Shown here: positions 18,317 to 27,779 of the stretch, piece after piece
Numbering within the stretch: position 1 is the stretch's first letter
Layout of the letters: each line of letters opens with the position of its first letter
Source: Shewanella putrefaciens
Lineage (GTDB): Bacteria > Pseudomonadota > Gammaproteobacteria > Enterobacterales > Shewanellaceae
Direction of reading: 5' to 3'
Assembly (NCBI RefSeq): GCF_016406325.1
Contig: NZ_CP066370.1
Span: forward strand, 3,720,001 to 3,784,000
DNA: 64,000 nt
The notes under the pieces: model-generated
Databases searched by the model: none
What the model was told of the DNA's origin: nothing
The model's input: only the letters and a program-made list of their open reading frames with translations
Position numbers and translations under genes: made by a program

Positions 18317-21300
18317 TTACTTGTGGCTAATCTGTAGCGAATCAAGCTCATCAATGCGCCTATCGCCGCGATATAGCCAGCGATACAAGGTCGGCAAGAC
18401 GAGTAAGGTCAGCGCCGTCGAGCTAAACAAGCCACCGATAATCACCACTGCCAAGGGCTTTTGGATCTCACTGCCGACGCCCGATGACAATAAAATCGGG
18501 ATCAAGCCTAAGGCCGAGGTCAGTGCCGTCATCAATACCGGGCGCAAACGCCCAACCGTGCCTTCATAAACACAATCATAGAGTGCTTCGCCGCTTTGCC
18601 TGCGCTGATTAATCGAATCCACCAGCACCACACCATTGAGCACCGCAACCCCAAATAGAGTGATAAAGCCAATAGAGCTAGGCACAGATAAATAAGTACC
18701 ACTGACATACAGGGCCACTATGCCGCCAATCAAAGCTAAGGGCACGTTCGCCATGATGAGCAACACTTGCTTGAATGAACCAAAGGAGAAGTACAACAGC
18801 AAAGCAATCAAGGCGATAGAAACCGGCACCACTAGCATCAACTTTTGCTGCGCTCGCTGCTGATTCTCATACTGGCCGCCAATGATCACTGTATATCCCG
18901 CAGGCAAATCCGCCTTTGGCACTAGGGCATAAATATCTTTCACGACCGAGCCCATATCGCGCCCCGCCACGTTGGCCTGCACCACCACTCGGCGCTGCAC
19001 ATCGTCACGGCGAATATTCGGCGGCGCCATTTCCACTTCGACGCTGGCGACTTCGCCTAAGCGCACAGTGGCGCCATTTGTGCCACTAAGTAATAAGTCT
19101 TTAATCGCATCTGGGCTTTGGCGAAACTCGGCCGCGAGGCGCACATTGATGTCGTATCTGGCGTTGCCATCGATCACTTGTCCTGCACTCACGCCACCAA
19201 TACCTTGGCTGACGAGGCTCATCACTTGATCGACACTAATGCCGTAACGCGCCAATAACTCGCGTTTGGGCCGCACGACCAATTGCGCCTCGCCGCTCAC
19301 TTGCTCAAGCGACACATCCACGGCACCGGTAATTTTCGCAACGAGATCGCTGAGTGCTTGGCCTTTCTGTGACAATACCGCTAAATCAGGGCCGAAGATT
19401 TTAATCGCTAGCTGGGCTTTTACCCCCGAAAGTAATTCATCTACCCGAGTCGCAATTGGCTGCGAAAAGGTCAACAAGAGTCCAGGGAACACGCTGAGCT
19501 TTTCCTCCATCAAGCGCTGCAGTTCTAAGCGCGAGCTTGCCGACTGCCACTCTGCTATCGGTTTCAAGCCAATATAGACTTCAATATTACTCACAGGCTC
19601 GGGATCGCCGCCCAGTTCAGGTGCACCAATGCGGCTCAGGGCATATTCCACCTCGGGAAACCCCAGTAAAATAGCTTCAAGCTTGGGCGCGACCGCTAAA
19701 GACGTGTCCAAACTCGCCGTTGGCGCCAGCGTGACCCTGAGGTTAATCGTGCCTTCTTCCAACTCGGGCACAAATTCAGTACCCAGCCTTGGCAGTAACA
19801 ATAAACTCAAAGCAAACATCACCAAGGCGCTGAGCATCACCACCTTTGGCCTAGCAAGCGTTGCCGTCAGTAGCTTGCGATAAGCGGCATCCAGTGGCGC
19901 TAAAATCACACTTTGTTTAAGCAGCACACCGCGCTTAAACAGATACACGGCAAGGGCTGGCACGGCAATCAGCGCCACCAGCAGCGCCGATATCATAGCC
20001 AAAATGATACTGACCGCCATCGGCTGGAACAGTTTGCCCTCAACCCCTTCCAGCGCAAATAGCGGCGCAAACACCACAATGATGATGGCGGTGGCGAAGA
20101 AGATTGGGCTGCAAACCTCTTTAGCCGCGAGCATGATACGCACAGCCATATTGGCCTGCAGACCACCGTCCTCATCGCTATGATATGGATCTATTTCACC
20201 GTCCGCCCGAGTTCTTGCCTCTTGCAAATGTCGGCGATCGGGCTGGGTTAAGTGTTTGAAAATATTCTCTACCATCACCACAGAGCCATCGACTAACATA
20301 CCAATCGCCACAGCTAAACCGCCGAGCGACATCAGGTTTGCCGACAAGCCATAATAGGACATCACCATAAGTGCGAGCCCGATAGACACTGGAATCGACA
20401 GCAGCACCAGCAAGGTCGCGCGGATATTGACGAGGAACAACGCCAAGATCACCACGATAAACACAAAGGCCATTAGCAGCGCATCGCGCACTGTGGTCAC
20501 AGCCTTATCGACCAGATCCGCTTGGTCGTAAAACACCTCAAAGGACACGCCATCGGGCAAGGCCTGCTCAATAAGGCTCACCCGCGCACCAATATCGTCA
20601 ATCGTCGCCTTAGTGTTTGCCCCCATGCGTTTGAGCACGACACCAGCCACCACTTCACCGAGATTTTGCATTTGGCCAGATTCATCGCGGCGCGTCATAG
20701 TCACAGCCCCGACACGGATCTCGCTACCGAAATCCACCTGAGCGATATCGCCAATACGCACTGGCGTACCGCTGGCTTCGGTCAGAGGGATCTGCGCGAT
20801 CGCCGCCAATCCCGCGTCTCCTGCGGGCAACATGCCATAGCCGCGCACCACAAGTTGCTCTTGGCCTTGGTCCATAAACCAACCGCCAGCGTTACGGTTA
20901 TTGCTCTCTAATGCCTCAGTAACTTGCGCCATCGACAAGCCATAGGCACGCAGTTTATTCGGGTCGACCTGCACTTGGTATTGGCGCACATAGCCACCAA
21001 AAGACAAGACTTCAGTCACGCCGCCCACGGGCATCAATATCAACTTCACCAGATAATCATTTAAGCTACGTAGCTCGGCGGCATTAATGCCAGAGTTAGG
21101 TTCTGCGCGCAGAATATACTGATAAATCTGCCCTAATCCCGAAGTATTCGGGCCGATTTCAGGCACTCCGACGCCGCTTGGGATCATCTCCCGCGCCGCC
21201 TGCAACTGTTCAAACACTTGCTGACGAGCGAAGTAAATATCTGTCCCCTCGGCAAATACCACAGTCACAATCGACAAACCAGTACGCGATAACGAGCGCA

Positions 21301-21544
21301 CCTCAATCACCGCAGGGAGGGCGTACATGGCCGATTCCACCGGATAACTGATGAGCTTTTCCACCTCTTCTGCGGCTAAGCCTTCGGCCGCAGTATTGAT
21401 GGTCACTTGCACGTTAGTCACATCGGGAAAGGCATCGAGATTCAATTTTGGCAGCATGGCCACACAGCCCACAATCACGGCGAGCAGAGCCAATACCACT
21501 AACAGCCGATTTTTAATCGCGGCTTCGATTAACTTTTGCAACAT
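18317..21544 (-). CDS. CzcA-family heavy-metal RND efflux pump
   Basis: 1075 residues, the usual HME-RND length. The inner-membrane proton-driven pump has an N-terminal helix (NRLLVVLALLAVIVGCVAML), two large periplasmic loops and twelve predicted membrane helices. The helix-4 motif AVAIGMLVDGSVVMVENIF carries the acidic residue used in proton relay. FPDVTNVQVTINT and GLSIVTVVF are classic CzcA/CusA sequences. The metal cannot be assigned with confidence from the motifs. It is last in a three-gene operon after the adaptor (30-base gap) and the TolC-like gene; GGAG lies before its ATG. Confidence 0.92.
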   Translation of the reverse strand: MLQKLIEAAIKNRLLVVLALLAVIVGCVAMLPKLNLDAFPDVTNVQVTINTAAEGLAAEEVEKLISYPVESAMYALPAVIEVRSLSRTGLSIVTVVFAEGTDIYFARQQVFEQLQAAREMIPSGVGVPEIGPNTSGLGQIYQYILRAEPNSGINAAELRSLNDYLVKLILMPVGGVTEVLSFGGYVRQYQVQVDPNKLRAYGLSMAQVTEALESNNRNAGGWFMDQGQEQLVVRGYGMLPAGDAGLAAIAQIPLTEASGTPVRIGDIAQVDFGSEIRVGAVTMTRRDESGQMQNLGEVVAGVVLKRMGANTKATIDDIGARVSLIEQALPDGVSFEVFYDQADLVDKAVTTVRDALLMAFVFIVVILALFLVNIRATLLVLLSIPVSIGLALMVMSYYGLSANLMSLGGLAVAIGMLVDGSVVMVENIFKHLTQPDRRHLQEARTRADGEIDPYHSDEDGGLQANMAVRIMLAAKEVCSPIFFATAIIIVVFAPLFALEGVEGKLFQPMAVSIILAMISALLVALIAVPALAVYLFKRGVLLKQSVILAPLDAAYRKLLTATLARPKVVMLSALVMFALSLLLLPRLGTEFVPELEEGTINLRVTLAPTASLDTSLAVAPKLEAILLGFPEVEYALSRIGAPELGGDPEPVSNIEVYIGLKPIAEWQSASSRLELQRLMEEKLSVFPGLLLTFSQPIATRVDELLSGVKAQLAIKIFGPDLAVLSQKGQALSDLVAKITGAVDVSLEQVSGEAQLVVRPKRELLARYGISVDQVMSLVSQGIGGVSAGQVIDGNARYDINVRLAAEFRQSPDAIKDLLLSGTNGATVRLGEVASVEVEMAPPNIRRDDVQRRVVVQANVAGRDMGSVVKDIYALVPKADLPAGYTVIIGGQYENQQRAQQKLMLVVPVSIALIALLLYFSFGSFKQVLLIMANVPLALIGGIVALYVSGTYLSVPSSIGFITLFGVAVLNGVVLVDSINQRRQSGEALYDCVYEGTVGRLRPVLMTALTSALGLIPILLSSGVGSEIQKPLAVVIIGGLFSSTALTLLVLPTLYRWLYRGDRRIDELDSLQISHK

Positions 21545-21573
21545 AGAAAATCTCCAAAATGAGGGCGCTCATA

Positions 21574-22839
21574 TTAGTGGGCGTGAATATCAAAGCCCGC
21601 TTTCGCCTGCTCGGATGCCAAGAAGAACGCGCCAGCCACCACGACATTGCGCTGTGCCTGTTTGGCTTTTTCAAGCTCAGGTCCACGCACTAGACTCAGA
21701 CCGCGTTGACGCTGCACCACTTCTACCTCAATGGACTCGAAGCCATCCTCATCTTGAATAAAAATCTGCCAATCGCCATCGCCGCCACGGGTCAACGCCG
21801 CATCGGGCAGCACTATGCCACTGCCGTTTGGATCGGTAGTAGAGCCAGCAAAGTACAATTCAGCAAATTGCCCCGCATGCAACACATGATCAGGATTGTG
21901 CATACTCACCAGCACTTGCTCGGTGCGCGTTACGCTGTCGAGTTCATGGGAGCGACCTATGATCTTACCTGCCAACGTCTTATCCCCTACTTGCACTAAA
22001 GCTGAACTGCCAACCTGGATATGCGTAGTTTGAGTTGGGGTTAACTGCGCCTCAACCCATAAATAGGATTCATCGGTCAGTTGCATTAATGGTGTGCCCG
22101 CGCTAAACACTTGACCTAGCATGGCGATATCCTGCTGCACTCGGCCGTCAATTGGCGCTAAGAGTTGATAACTGCCTATGGCTTCGGGTGTCGATTCCAG
22201 TGCACGAATTTGCGCGGGCGTCATCTTAATGGCCTCTAAAATTGCCCGTTTAAGTTCGGCATCCACCTGCGCCTGCATCCGCCGACTGACGCTAACCGCA
22301 CCTTCACTCATGCGTTTGACTCGACTCCATTCGGCAGCGGCATTAATGTAGTCCGCCTGTGCCTGCGCAACGGCTGCGCCACCCAAGGTAAGTAAAGGCT
22401 CACCTTTTTTCACTTCTTGTCCCGGCACCACATGGCGCGCCAACACGCGCACATCGAGCTGCGGCGCAAGGGTCGCGGTTCGATCGCGATCCACCACTAA
22501 GGTCGCCGTCGCCCTGATATCCAGATTCAAATTGGCGATATTCAAGCTATCGCTCGACAAAGGTAACAAACTAATCCCCGCCAAGGCTTGCTGCGCTTCG
22601 GTCAATTTCAGCGCCTGTTCGCCGTGTTCATCCGTCGACGCCATTTGCGTTACCGAATCGCCGCTTTCCTTAGCGACGGGGGCGTGATCACCGCCAGCCA
22701 ATACAGGCTGAGCGAGAAATGCCAGCGTGCTCAGCACGAATAATGCGAGCGCAATTTTTGATAGGTTAAACCGACGCTTTTCAGGCGTCATTACAGCATC
22801 CAGTTGAAGGATATTTTCGTGGTGAGTATTTGAATTCAT
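21574..22839 (-). CDS. periplasmic adaptor of the CzcCBA-type pump
   Basis: 421 residues, with a TGAGGTCA ribosome-binding region. A membrane anchor or signal (LSKIALALFVLSTLAFLAQP, about 25-44) is followed by a His-containing segment (GGDHAPVAKE). Barrel-sandwich halves are at about 130-160 (RHVVPGQEVKKGEPLLTL) and 220-245 (YQLLAPIDGRVQQDIAML), with the alpha-hairpin between, then a beta-barrel and membrane-proximal domain. It bridges CzcA to the outer-membrane factor. The C-terminus ends FDIHAH. The gene lies 10 bases from the TolC-like gene and is clearly co-transcribed. Confidence 0.9.
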   Translation of the reverse strand: MNSNTHHENILQLDAVMTPEKRRFNLSKIALALFVLSTLAFLAQPVLAGGDHAPVAKESGDSVTQMASTDEHGEQALKLTEAQQALAGISLLPLSSDSLNIANLNLDIRATATLVVDRDRTATLAPQLDVRVLARHVVPGQEVKKGEPLLTLGGAAVAQAQADYINAAAEWSRVKRMSEGAVSVSRRMQAQVDAELKRAILEAIKMTPAQIRALESTPEAIGSYQLLAPIDGRVQQDIAMLGQVFSAGTPLMQLTDESYLWVEAQLTPTQTTHIQVGSSALVQVGDKTLAGKIIGRSHELDSVTRTEQVLVSMHNPDHVLHAGQFAELYFAGSTTDPNGSGIVLPDAALTRGGDGDWQIFIQDEDGFESIEVEVVQRQRGLSLVRGPELEKAKQAQRNVVVAGAFFLASEQAKAGFDIHAH

Positions 22840-22849
22840 TATTGTGACC

Positions 22850-24343
22850 TCATGGGTTTACTGTGCGTGCGGCGGCATTAGATGTTATCGAAGGGACTGC
22901 ATTTAGCTTTTCTATAATGAGCTTTTCGATAAAAGGCATAAGCTGGCCACTTTCGCCCATCCAAGTTAACCAACTCTGATAGATAGCCGTTTCTAGGTTT
23001 AAGCCCACCAAATAACTGGCGGCTAACTGACGACGGCTCTGCAAGTACTCGCTAGTACTCACATCCCCCGCCTGCCATTGTTGGCTTAAGGATTTAGCGG
23101 CTTTAGCACCTGACACTTGCACTAACTCGCGCCAGTCTTGGTAACGTTCGAGTAAACGCGGTAACGCATAGAGGAATTGTTTCTGCTTAGCGGTAAGCAC
23201 TCGCTCACGGGCAAGATAACCTTGCTCCGCGATAGCGATGCCCTTATCGGCTACGGCTTGTAACTCACTGTAGTTATTGCGAACTTGTAGAGGAATCGAC
23301 ACGCCGACACTGAGCTTATTGTCCGTGCCCTCCTTTTCAGTGCCTAGGCTAATAGTCGGGTCAGCTGAAGTTTCCGCTTTGACTTGCATGACATTAACTC
23401 TGGCGAGCAGCACTTGCTGATAAGCACTCGCCAGTGCTGGCAAGGCTGATTTAGAAGTGCCCCACTCGGCCGCTGGCGCATGCTTAGCCTGAGTCACAAA
23501 GAAATGGATCTCCTTGATAAACTCACTAAAAGCAAAATTATTATCCCCCAGTAATTCAATTACTTTGCCATCGGCCACTAAGGCCACCTGCTCGGCTAAG
23601 GCGTAGTCGGCAGTATTAGAGGCGACTTCGAGTTGTATCAATTGCAGCTCGACGTTGGATAAATCCCCCGCCGCCAATCGCTGCTCAGCAATATTGAGCT
23701 GCGCCTTGGTGAACCTTAATTGCTGCTCAGCAAAGGTCAGCGCCTTACGGCTTTGCGCCTGTTCTGCCAACGCCAGTAAGCGTTCGGCCAACATTTGGCT
23801 ACGCTCTAACCCTATATCTGCTAACAGGATTTGCGCTTCAAGCTCGGCACGCTTTGTCGCCACGCCGCGCTTGTCACCCCAATCGAGGGTTTGGCTCAGC
23901 CCTAAGCTGTAGGCATCTGTATCGGCATTTTGATAATTAAGCCCAAGTTCTGGGTTATACACAGCGCGATCTGCCGCCTGAATGGCCAGTTTGGCTTGTT
24001 GCTGCCTTACAAGTTGCGCCTGAACCTCAGGTAACTGATTGAACTGTGTGAGTAACTCAGGCAACCATTGGCCAAAGTTGACATGTGGCGTGTCGGTTTC
24101 TTTGGCGGGCAAGCCCAGTGATTGCGCCTTAAATGCCTCAACTTCAGAGGCATTGATTTCAGGGGCATTAGCTTCAGAGGCTTGGGTTTCAAGGACCTTG
24201 ACTTCAAGGACGTCGACTTCAAGAGAGTCATTTTCTGCCGCGAGGGCAAAGGCTACCAATCCGGCGGCCAATACTAATCCGCAGCTAAACAAGCCCGATC
24301 TAAACAGACAAACTAAAGTACGGGCGAGAATCGTTTTTTTCAT
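22850..24343 (-). CDS. TolC-family outer-membrane factor of the CzcCBA-type pump
   Basis: About 497 residues from the ATG at 24343 (MKKTILARTLVCLF), which has AGGA upstream; a longer frame is open but lacks a signal-like start. A signal peptide leads into a mature protein with a run of six pentapeptide repeats (about residues 39-68), unusual for this family. After that come the TolC/CzcC coiled-coil segments (LNIAEQRLAAGDLSNVELQ and the repeat KSLSQQWQAGDVSTSEYLQ). It forms the exit duct of the efflux system. First gene of the operon; the region upstream to 24673 holds its promoter. Confidence 0.88.
   Translation of the reverse strand: MKKTILARTLVCLFRSGLFSCGLVLAAGLVAFALAAENDSLEVDVLEVKVLETQASEANAPEINASEVEAFKAQSLGLPAKETDTPHVNFGQWLPELLTQFNQLPEVQAQLVRQQQAKLAIQAADRAVYNPELGLNYQNADTDAYSLGLSQTLDWGDKRGVATKRAELEAQILLADIGLERSQMLAERLLALAEQAQSRKALTFAEQQLRFTKAQLNIAEQRLAAGDLSNVELQLIQLEVASNTADYALAEQVALVADGKVIELLGDNNFAFSEFIKEIHFFVTQAKHAPAAEWGTSKSALPALASAYQQVLLARVNVMQVKAETSADPTISLGTEKEGTDNKLSVGVSIPLQVRNNYSELQAVADKGIAIAEQGYLARERVLTAKQKQFLYALPRLLERYQDWRELVQVSGAKAAKSLSQQWQAGDVSTSEYLQSRRQLAASYLVGLNLETAIYQSWLTWMGESGQLMPFIEKLIIEKLNAVPSITSNAAARTVNP
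24141..24230 (-). repeat. six 15-bp in-frame repeat units in the TolC-like gene
   Basis: Six consecutive 15-base units each begin with a variant of ACTTCA on the plus strand (units at 24141, 24156, 24171, 24186, 24201, 24216). They encode the pentapeptides EVDVL, EVKVL, ETQAS, EANAP, EINAS and EVEAF just after the signal peptide. Unit length is a multiple of three, so copy changes keep the frame. Confidence 0.85.
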
Positions 24344-24673
24344 CGCAAATCCTAACAATATCGAATGTGGATCGGCTGACTTTTGCGCCCAAAGCGAAAC
24401 GGCTAGATGTGAGCTTGATTTAAATAGCTCAATGCAAAGCAATCATATCGTTCTGGGCATGGCAAATAAGCGCCGATCGAATCATCCCGCCAAGCAATAC
24501 AGTACGCGGCTAAAAGGCCGATGACGGCTCCAACAGTTAACGCTGCTGAGCATCAGTTCAAGCGTATCTTTTGGGGGATGAACATAACGGGCTTATCACA
24601 CGGCAAAATAGAATGAGATCCAATCAGATGAATCAATCGTCCTAGGCCGAGAAATAAGCCGAATATTGGAGAA
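24344..24673. other. intergenic region upstream of the efflux operon
   Basis: About 330 bases between the TolC-like gene and the Cys/His-rich gene, both on the minus strand. The region should contain the efflux operon promoter, but I see no clear metal-responsive operator and no supported open frame. Confidence 0.4.
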
Positions 24674-25150
24674 TTAAGCGATAGGAGGACGATCTTTAGG
24701 TAAATTATCAGGCGGGAAATAGGATACATCGGTAGGCAGATAGACGCTTTCTAACGCCTGTACAGGCTGACTCACTGCCTGAGATAACAGCGCCACATGA
24801 CCGCCATGGCATTGGCAATCGAGGCATAGGTCAAAATCTTGTATTTCAGTGGTTTTCACTAAGTGGGAATGAAATCCTCTGCTTTGGTTTTCACCCGCGT
24901 GATGACTGGTGACACCCGTGGAGTCCGTAAAGCCTAAGGCTTGCTCGCTTGGACAAACACACTCAATACATTGGGTCAAAGTGGTCACTTGAGCACTAAA
25001 TTGCAGATGGGGGTGATTCTCAGCTTCTTCCGCACCATTGCCCGCATGTAACTGATGCGCACCCAAATTAGCGCCAGCAAATTGCAGCACGATAATGGCT
25101 ATCAGTAGGGTCACCATTCGAGTAAAAAATGGCTTAGCGGTAGAATTCAA
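24674..25150 (-). CDS. Cys/His-rich secreted protein near the efflux operon
   Basis: 158 residues from a TTG start with AGGTGATAT upstream. The N-terminal hydrophobic segment (MVTLLIAIIVLQFAGANLGA) reads as a signal peptide. The mature part has many histidines and paired cysteines (CIECVCPSEQ, CLDCQCHGGH, and several HH/HAG stretches), which suggests metal binding. It lies upstream of, and in the same direction as, the CzcCBA-type operon, 330 bases away. The likely role is a periplasmic metal-binding accessory or sensor (inference). No named family is claimed. Confidence 0.65.
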   Translation of the reverse strand: MNSTAKPFFTRMVTLLIAIIVLQFAGANLGAHQLHAGNGAEEAENHPHLQFSAQVTTLTQCIECVCPSEQALGFTDSTGVTSHHAGENQSRGFHSHLVKTTEIQDFDLCLDCQCHGGHVALLSQAVSQPVQALESVYLPTDVSYFPPDNLPKDRPPIA

Positions 25151-25259
25151 ATATCACCTATAGCAAATAACGGATAACGGAACATCTGACCCGTATCATA
25201 AACATAAGTTCACAGCCCGCAAGCAAAAGCCGCCAAGCTGTGATCTATTACCACTCAAC

Positions 25260-25466
25260 TTACTTAAATACACAGTGCTTAGCGTAATCAGCAGCTTCGT
25301 TAGCAGTCCAATCGCCAGATGGCTTATTTTTCATCTGTTTACACCAAGCATCGCTACCCACTTCTGGCGCACAGGCACTCAGCCCAGCCGTAAAAGCGAT
25401 AACGTACACAATGGCACCCAGTTTGGTGCATAAAGGCTTGACCGCCAGAGATTTCAACAAAGACAT
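25260..25466 (-). CDS. DUF3012 small lipoprotein
   Basis: About 68 residues from the ATG at 25466, which has AAGGAATT upstream. The signal (GAIVYVIAFTAGLSAC) ends in a lipobox-like LSAC, and the mature part is APEVGSDAWCKQMKNKPSGD followed by WTANEAADYAKHCVF. This is the DUF3012 pattern (short lipoproteins with two conserved Cys and the W-C-K-x-M-K-x-K-P motif). The function is unknown. Confidence 0.85.
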   Translation of the reverse strand: MSLLKSLAVKPLCTKLGAIVYVIAFTAGLSACAPEVGSDAWCKQMKNKPSGDWTANEAADYAKHCVFK

Positions 25467-25502
25467 ATTTAATTCCTTATAAACAAAGCCCATCTTAGGC
25501 AA

Positions 25503-25868
25503 TTAATTATTCGAACGCTTAGTGATCCAAGCAATCGCTTTGGCTTTCTGTTCAAGCGGAAACCAAGCCACTTCGCCCTGCATAAAAGGCCCAAGTAAGC
25601 GCAGCGCATTTCCCACCCAATCAGGGCCACCCACAAACACTAGCGCTTCAAAATTCGGTAACTGAACTTCACCACTGCCGGTCAGCGACTCAAATTCCCA
25701 GCCCTCGAGTAACACATCCGCCTCAATATACAGGCAAACTTGGCCCCAATCCTTACGATAGCTCTTAATCGCTGGCTGTAAACGGGTCCGATAATCGGTG
25801 GAGGATAGTCGGCCACTGGCAAAAAGACTGATAACACCCTTAGCAATATCGGGGATTTGGCATAACAT
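25503..25868 (-). CDS. SpoIIAA-like / STAS-fold protein
   Basis: About 121 residues from the ATG at 25868, with GGAGTG upstream. The protein has the PF11964 (SpoIIAA-like) pattern: IPDIAKGVISLFASGRLSS, a YRTRLQPAIKSY helix, VCLYIEADVLLEGWE, and the C-terminal PFMQGEVAWFPLEQKAKAIAW segment. It is soluble and cytosolic, about the length of the family. Homologues lack a settled role. It may be co-transcribed with the DUF3012 gene 36 bases downstream. Confidence 0.75.
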   Translation of the reverse strand: MLCQIPDIAKGVISLFASGRLSSTDYRTRLQPAIKSYRKDWGQVCLYIEADVLLEGWEFESLTGSGEVQLPNFEALVFVGGPDWVGNALRLLGPFMQGEVAWFPLEQKAKAIAWITKRSNN

Positions 25869-26019
25869 AGAGGCACTCCGAATCGAGAACACTTTTGCAG
25901 GCAATGGCTTTAACCAATGCAGCGGCAAAGAATGCGCCCGATGATAACAAATCTATTGGAAAGCCATAAGTCATTATTGATGGCTTCTCAATCCATGCTG
26001 AAAAATGCCTAAGTTTGCC

Positions 26020-26436
26020 ATGATAAAAATCTCAAACCGTGTGGAACTTCAGGAAAATGAAATCGAGTGGCAATTTATCCGTTCGAGTGGTGCAGGCGGC
26101 CAGCACTTAAATAAAGTGTCCACCGCTGCGCAGCTGATTTTCGATATTAAAAGCTCATCATTACCCGAGTTTTACCAAGAACGCTTGCTCAACAAGGCAG
26201 ATCACCGCATCACTAAAAGCGGCAAAATCATTATCAAATGCCAAGCGAGCCGCAGCCAAGATGCCAACCGCCAAACCGCCTTGGAGCAATTTATCGCCTT
26301 AGTTGCCAGTGTCGGTGAAGTGCAGAAAAAACGCATTCCCACCCGCGCCACTAAGGGCAGCCAAACGCGGCGATTAGAGACCAAGAAACAAAAAGGTGCC
26401 ACTAAGGCCATGCGTCAACAGAAGAGTGACTATTAA
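26020..26436 (+). CDS. arfB: alternative ribosome-rescue factor ArfB (YaeJ)
   Basis: About 138 residues from the ATG at 26020 (MIKISNRVELQENEIEWQF); the frame is open five residues further. It has the catalytic GGQ loop in SSGAGGQHLNKVSTA (about 23-37) and the Lys/Arg-rich C-terminal tail (RATKGSQTRRLETKKQKG, then a second basic stretch) that enters the empty mRNA channel. ArfB hydrolyses peptidyl-tRNA on ribosomes stalled without a stop codon. It is codirectional with aroQ but about 120 bases away. Confidence 0.92.
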   Translation: MIKISNRVELQENEIEWQFIRSSGAGGQHLNKVSTAAQLIFDIKSSSLPEFYQERLLNKADHRITKSGKIIIKCQASRSQDANRQTALEQFIALVASVGEVQKKRIPTRATKGSQTRRLETKKQKGATKAMRQQKSDY

Positions 26437-26554
26437 CTTTAATAACAGATAATGCAAAATCGATTTGAACAGGTTAAGTTAGTGGCCTATATGCAAAACT
26501 GAAATCCATTTATCCCTGCATTAATCCCAAGGCATGTTCGTGAAGGAAAGCGCA

Positions 26555-26989
26555 ATGAGTCACAAAATTTTGCTCGTTAATGGCCCTAATCTCAACCTCT
26601 TAGGCCGCCGCGAGCCCAGCGTTTATGGTCATCAAACCTTAGCCGATATAGTGGCAACGCTAAACCAGCAGGCGCAACAGGCGGGAGTCGAGCTCGAGCA
26701 TATTCAGTCCAACGCCGAATTTGAGCTAATCAATGCGATTCATGCGACCGATGCGCAGATGATCATTATCAATCCCGCTGCCTTTACCCATACCAGTGTT
26801 GCCCTGCGTGATGCTCTACTTGGGGTGGCAATTCCTTTTTTTGAAGTGCATTTATCCAATGTGCATGCCCGTGAAGCCTTCCGCCACCATTCCTATTTTT
26901 CCGATAAGGCGATAGGCGTGATTTGCGGTTTTGGTGCTCAGGGTTATGAGTTTGCACTGTCGGCGGCCATTAAACAACTTAAGGGCTAA
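26555..26989 (+). CDS. aroQ: type II 3-dehydroquinate dehydratase
   Basis: 144 residues from the ATG at 26555, with AAGGAAAG seven to eight bases upstream. It has the family start [20 protein letters not shown], the catalytic Tyr in YGHQTL, and the [17 protein letters not shown] and [20 protein letters not shown] blocks. It catalyses the third step of the shikimate pathway (3-dehydroquinate to 3-dehydroshikimate) as a dodecamer in the cytosol. Confidence 0.96.
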   Translation: MSHKILLVNGPNLNLLGRREPSVYGHQTLADIVATLNQQAQQAGVELEHIQSNAEFELINAIHATDAQMIIINPAAFTHTSVALRDALLGVAIPFFEVHLSNVHAREAFRHHSYFSDKAIGVICGFGAQGYEFALSAAIKQLKG

Positions 26990-27043
26990 CGCCAAGCATT
27001 AGGCTATTTTGAGTGACCCATAGCCTGAATTAACGAGGTCAAA

Positions 27044-27721
27044 ATGATATTAATTACTGGCGCTAGCAGCGGACTAGGTGCAGCTCTCGCGGCACTCTAC
27101 GCCAAAGAAAATGAACCACTGACACTCACAGGGCGTAATGCTGAGCGGCTGCATACCGTCGCCAATGCTCTGACACCATTCTCAAACCGGCCCATTGCAG
27201 CGGTGGCGGCAAATTTAGCGGATGTACAGAGCGTTAACAGTCTATTTGATAGTCTCACTGCAATCCCCAAAACCGTTATCCACTGTGCAGGTAGTGGCTA
27301 CTTTGGCCCGATTGAAACCCAAGACGTGAACGCTATCCAAGCGCTTTTAAATAACAATATTACATCGACCATTCTATTGGTGCGGGAATTAATAAAACGC
27401 TATAAAGATCAAGCCATCACTCTCGTCATCGTCATGTCTACCGCAGCACTTGCAGCTAAGGCCGGAGAGTCGACTTATTGCGCCGCAAAATGGGCGGTGC
27501 GAGGATTTATCGAGTCGGTACGTTTGGAATTAAAGCACAGCCCGATGAAGTTGATTGCCGTGTATCCCGGAGGCATGGATACAGGCTTTTGGCCCAGTAG
27601 CGGTAAAACTTTGGATACCTCAAGCTTTATGTCGGCAGATGAAGCAGCAACTATGCTCAAACAAGCCTTAGTTGCCACAGCGCATGGCTATATCGCCGAT
27701 ATCAGCATACAACGCGGCTAA
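27044..27721 (+). CDS. short-chain dehydrogenase/reductase
   Basis: 225 residues with GAGGTC upstream. It has the SDR cofactor motif TGASSGLGAALA (about 5-16), HCAGSGYFG (about 82-90), a catalytic Ser in MSTAALAAKAGESTY and the active-site YCAAK (about 145-149). The absence of a clear acidic residue at the end of beta-2 (LTGRNAERL has Arg) suggests NADPH preference (inference). The substrate is unknown. A strong terminator follows. Confidence 0.88.
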   Translation: MILITGASSGLGAALAALYAKENEPLTLTGRNAERLHTVANALTPFSNRPIAAVAANLADVQSVNSLFDSLTAIPKTVIHCAGSGYFGPIETQDVNAIQALLNNNITSTILLVRELIKRYKDQAITLVIVMSTAALAAKAGESTYCAAKWAVRGFIESVRLELKHSPMKLIAVYPGGMDTGFWPSSGKTLDTSSFMSADEAATMLKQALVATAHGYIADISIQRG

Positions 27722-27739
27722 TACTTGAAGGCAAAGTAA

Positions 27740-27766
27740 AAATGGGAGCATTGCTTGCTCCCATTT
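27740..27766. terminator. terminator between convergent genes
   Basis: An 11-bp stem (AAATGGGAGCA at 27740-27750 with TGCTCCCATTT at 27756-27766) separates the SDR gene from the convergent gene at 27780. It probably serves both strands. Confidence 0.85.
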
Positions 27767-27779
27767 CAGTATAAAAAAC

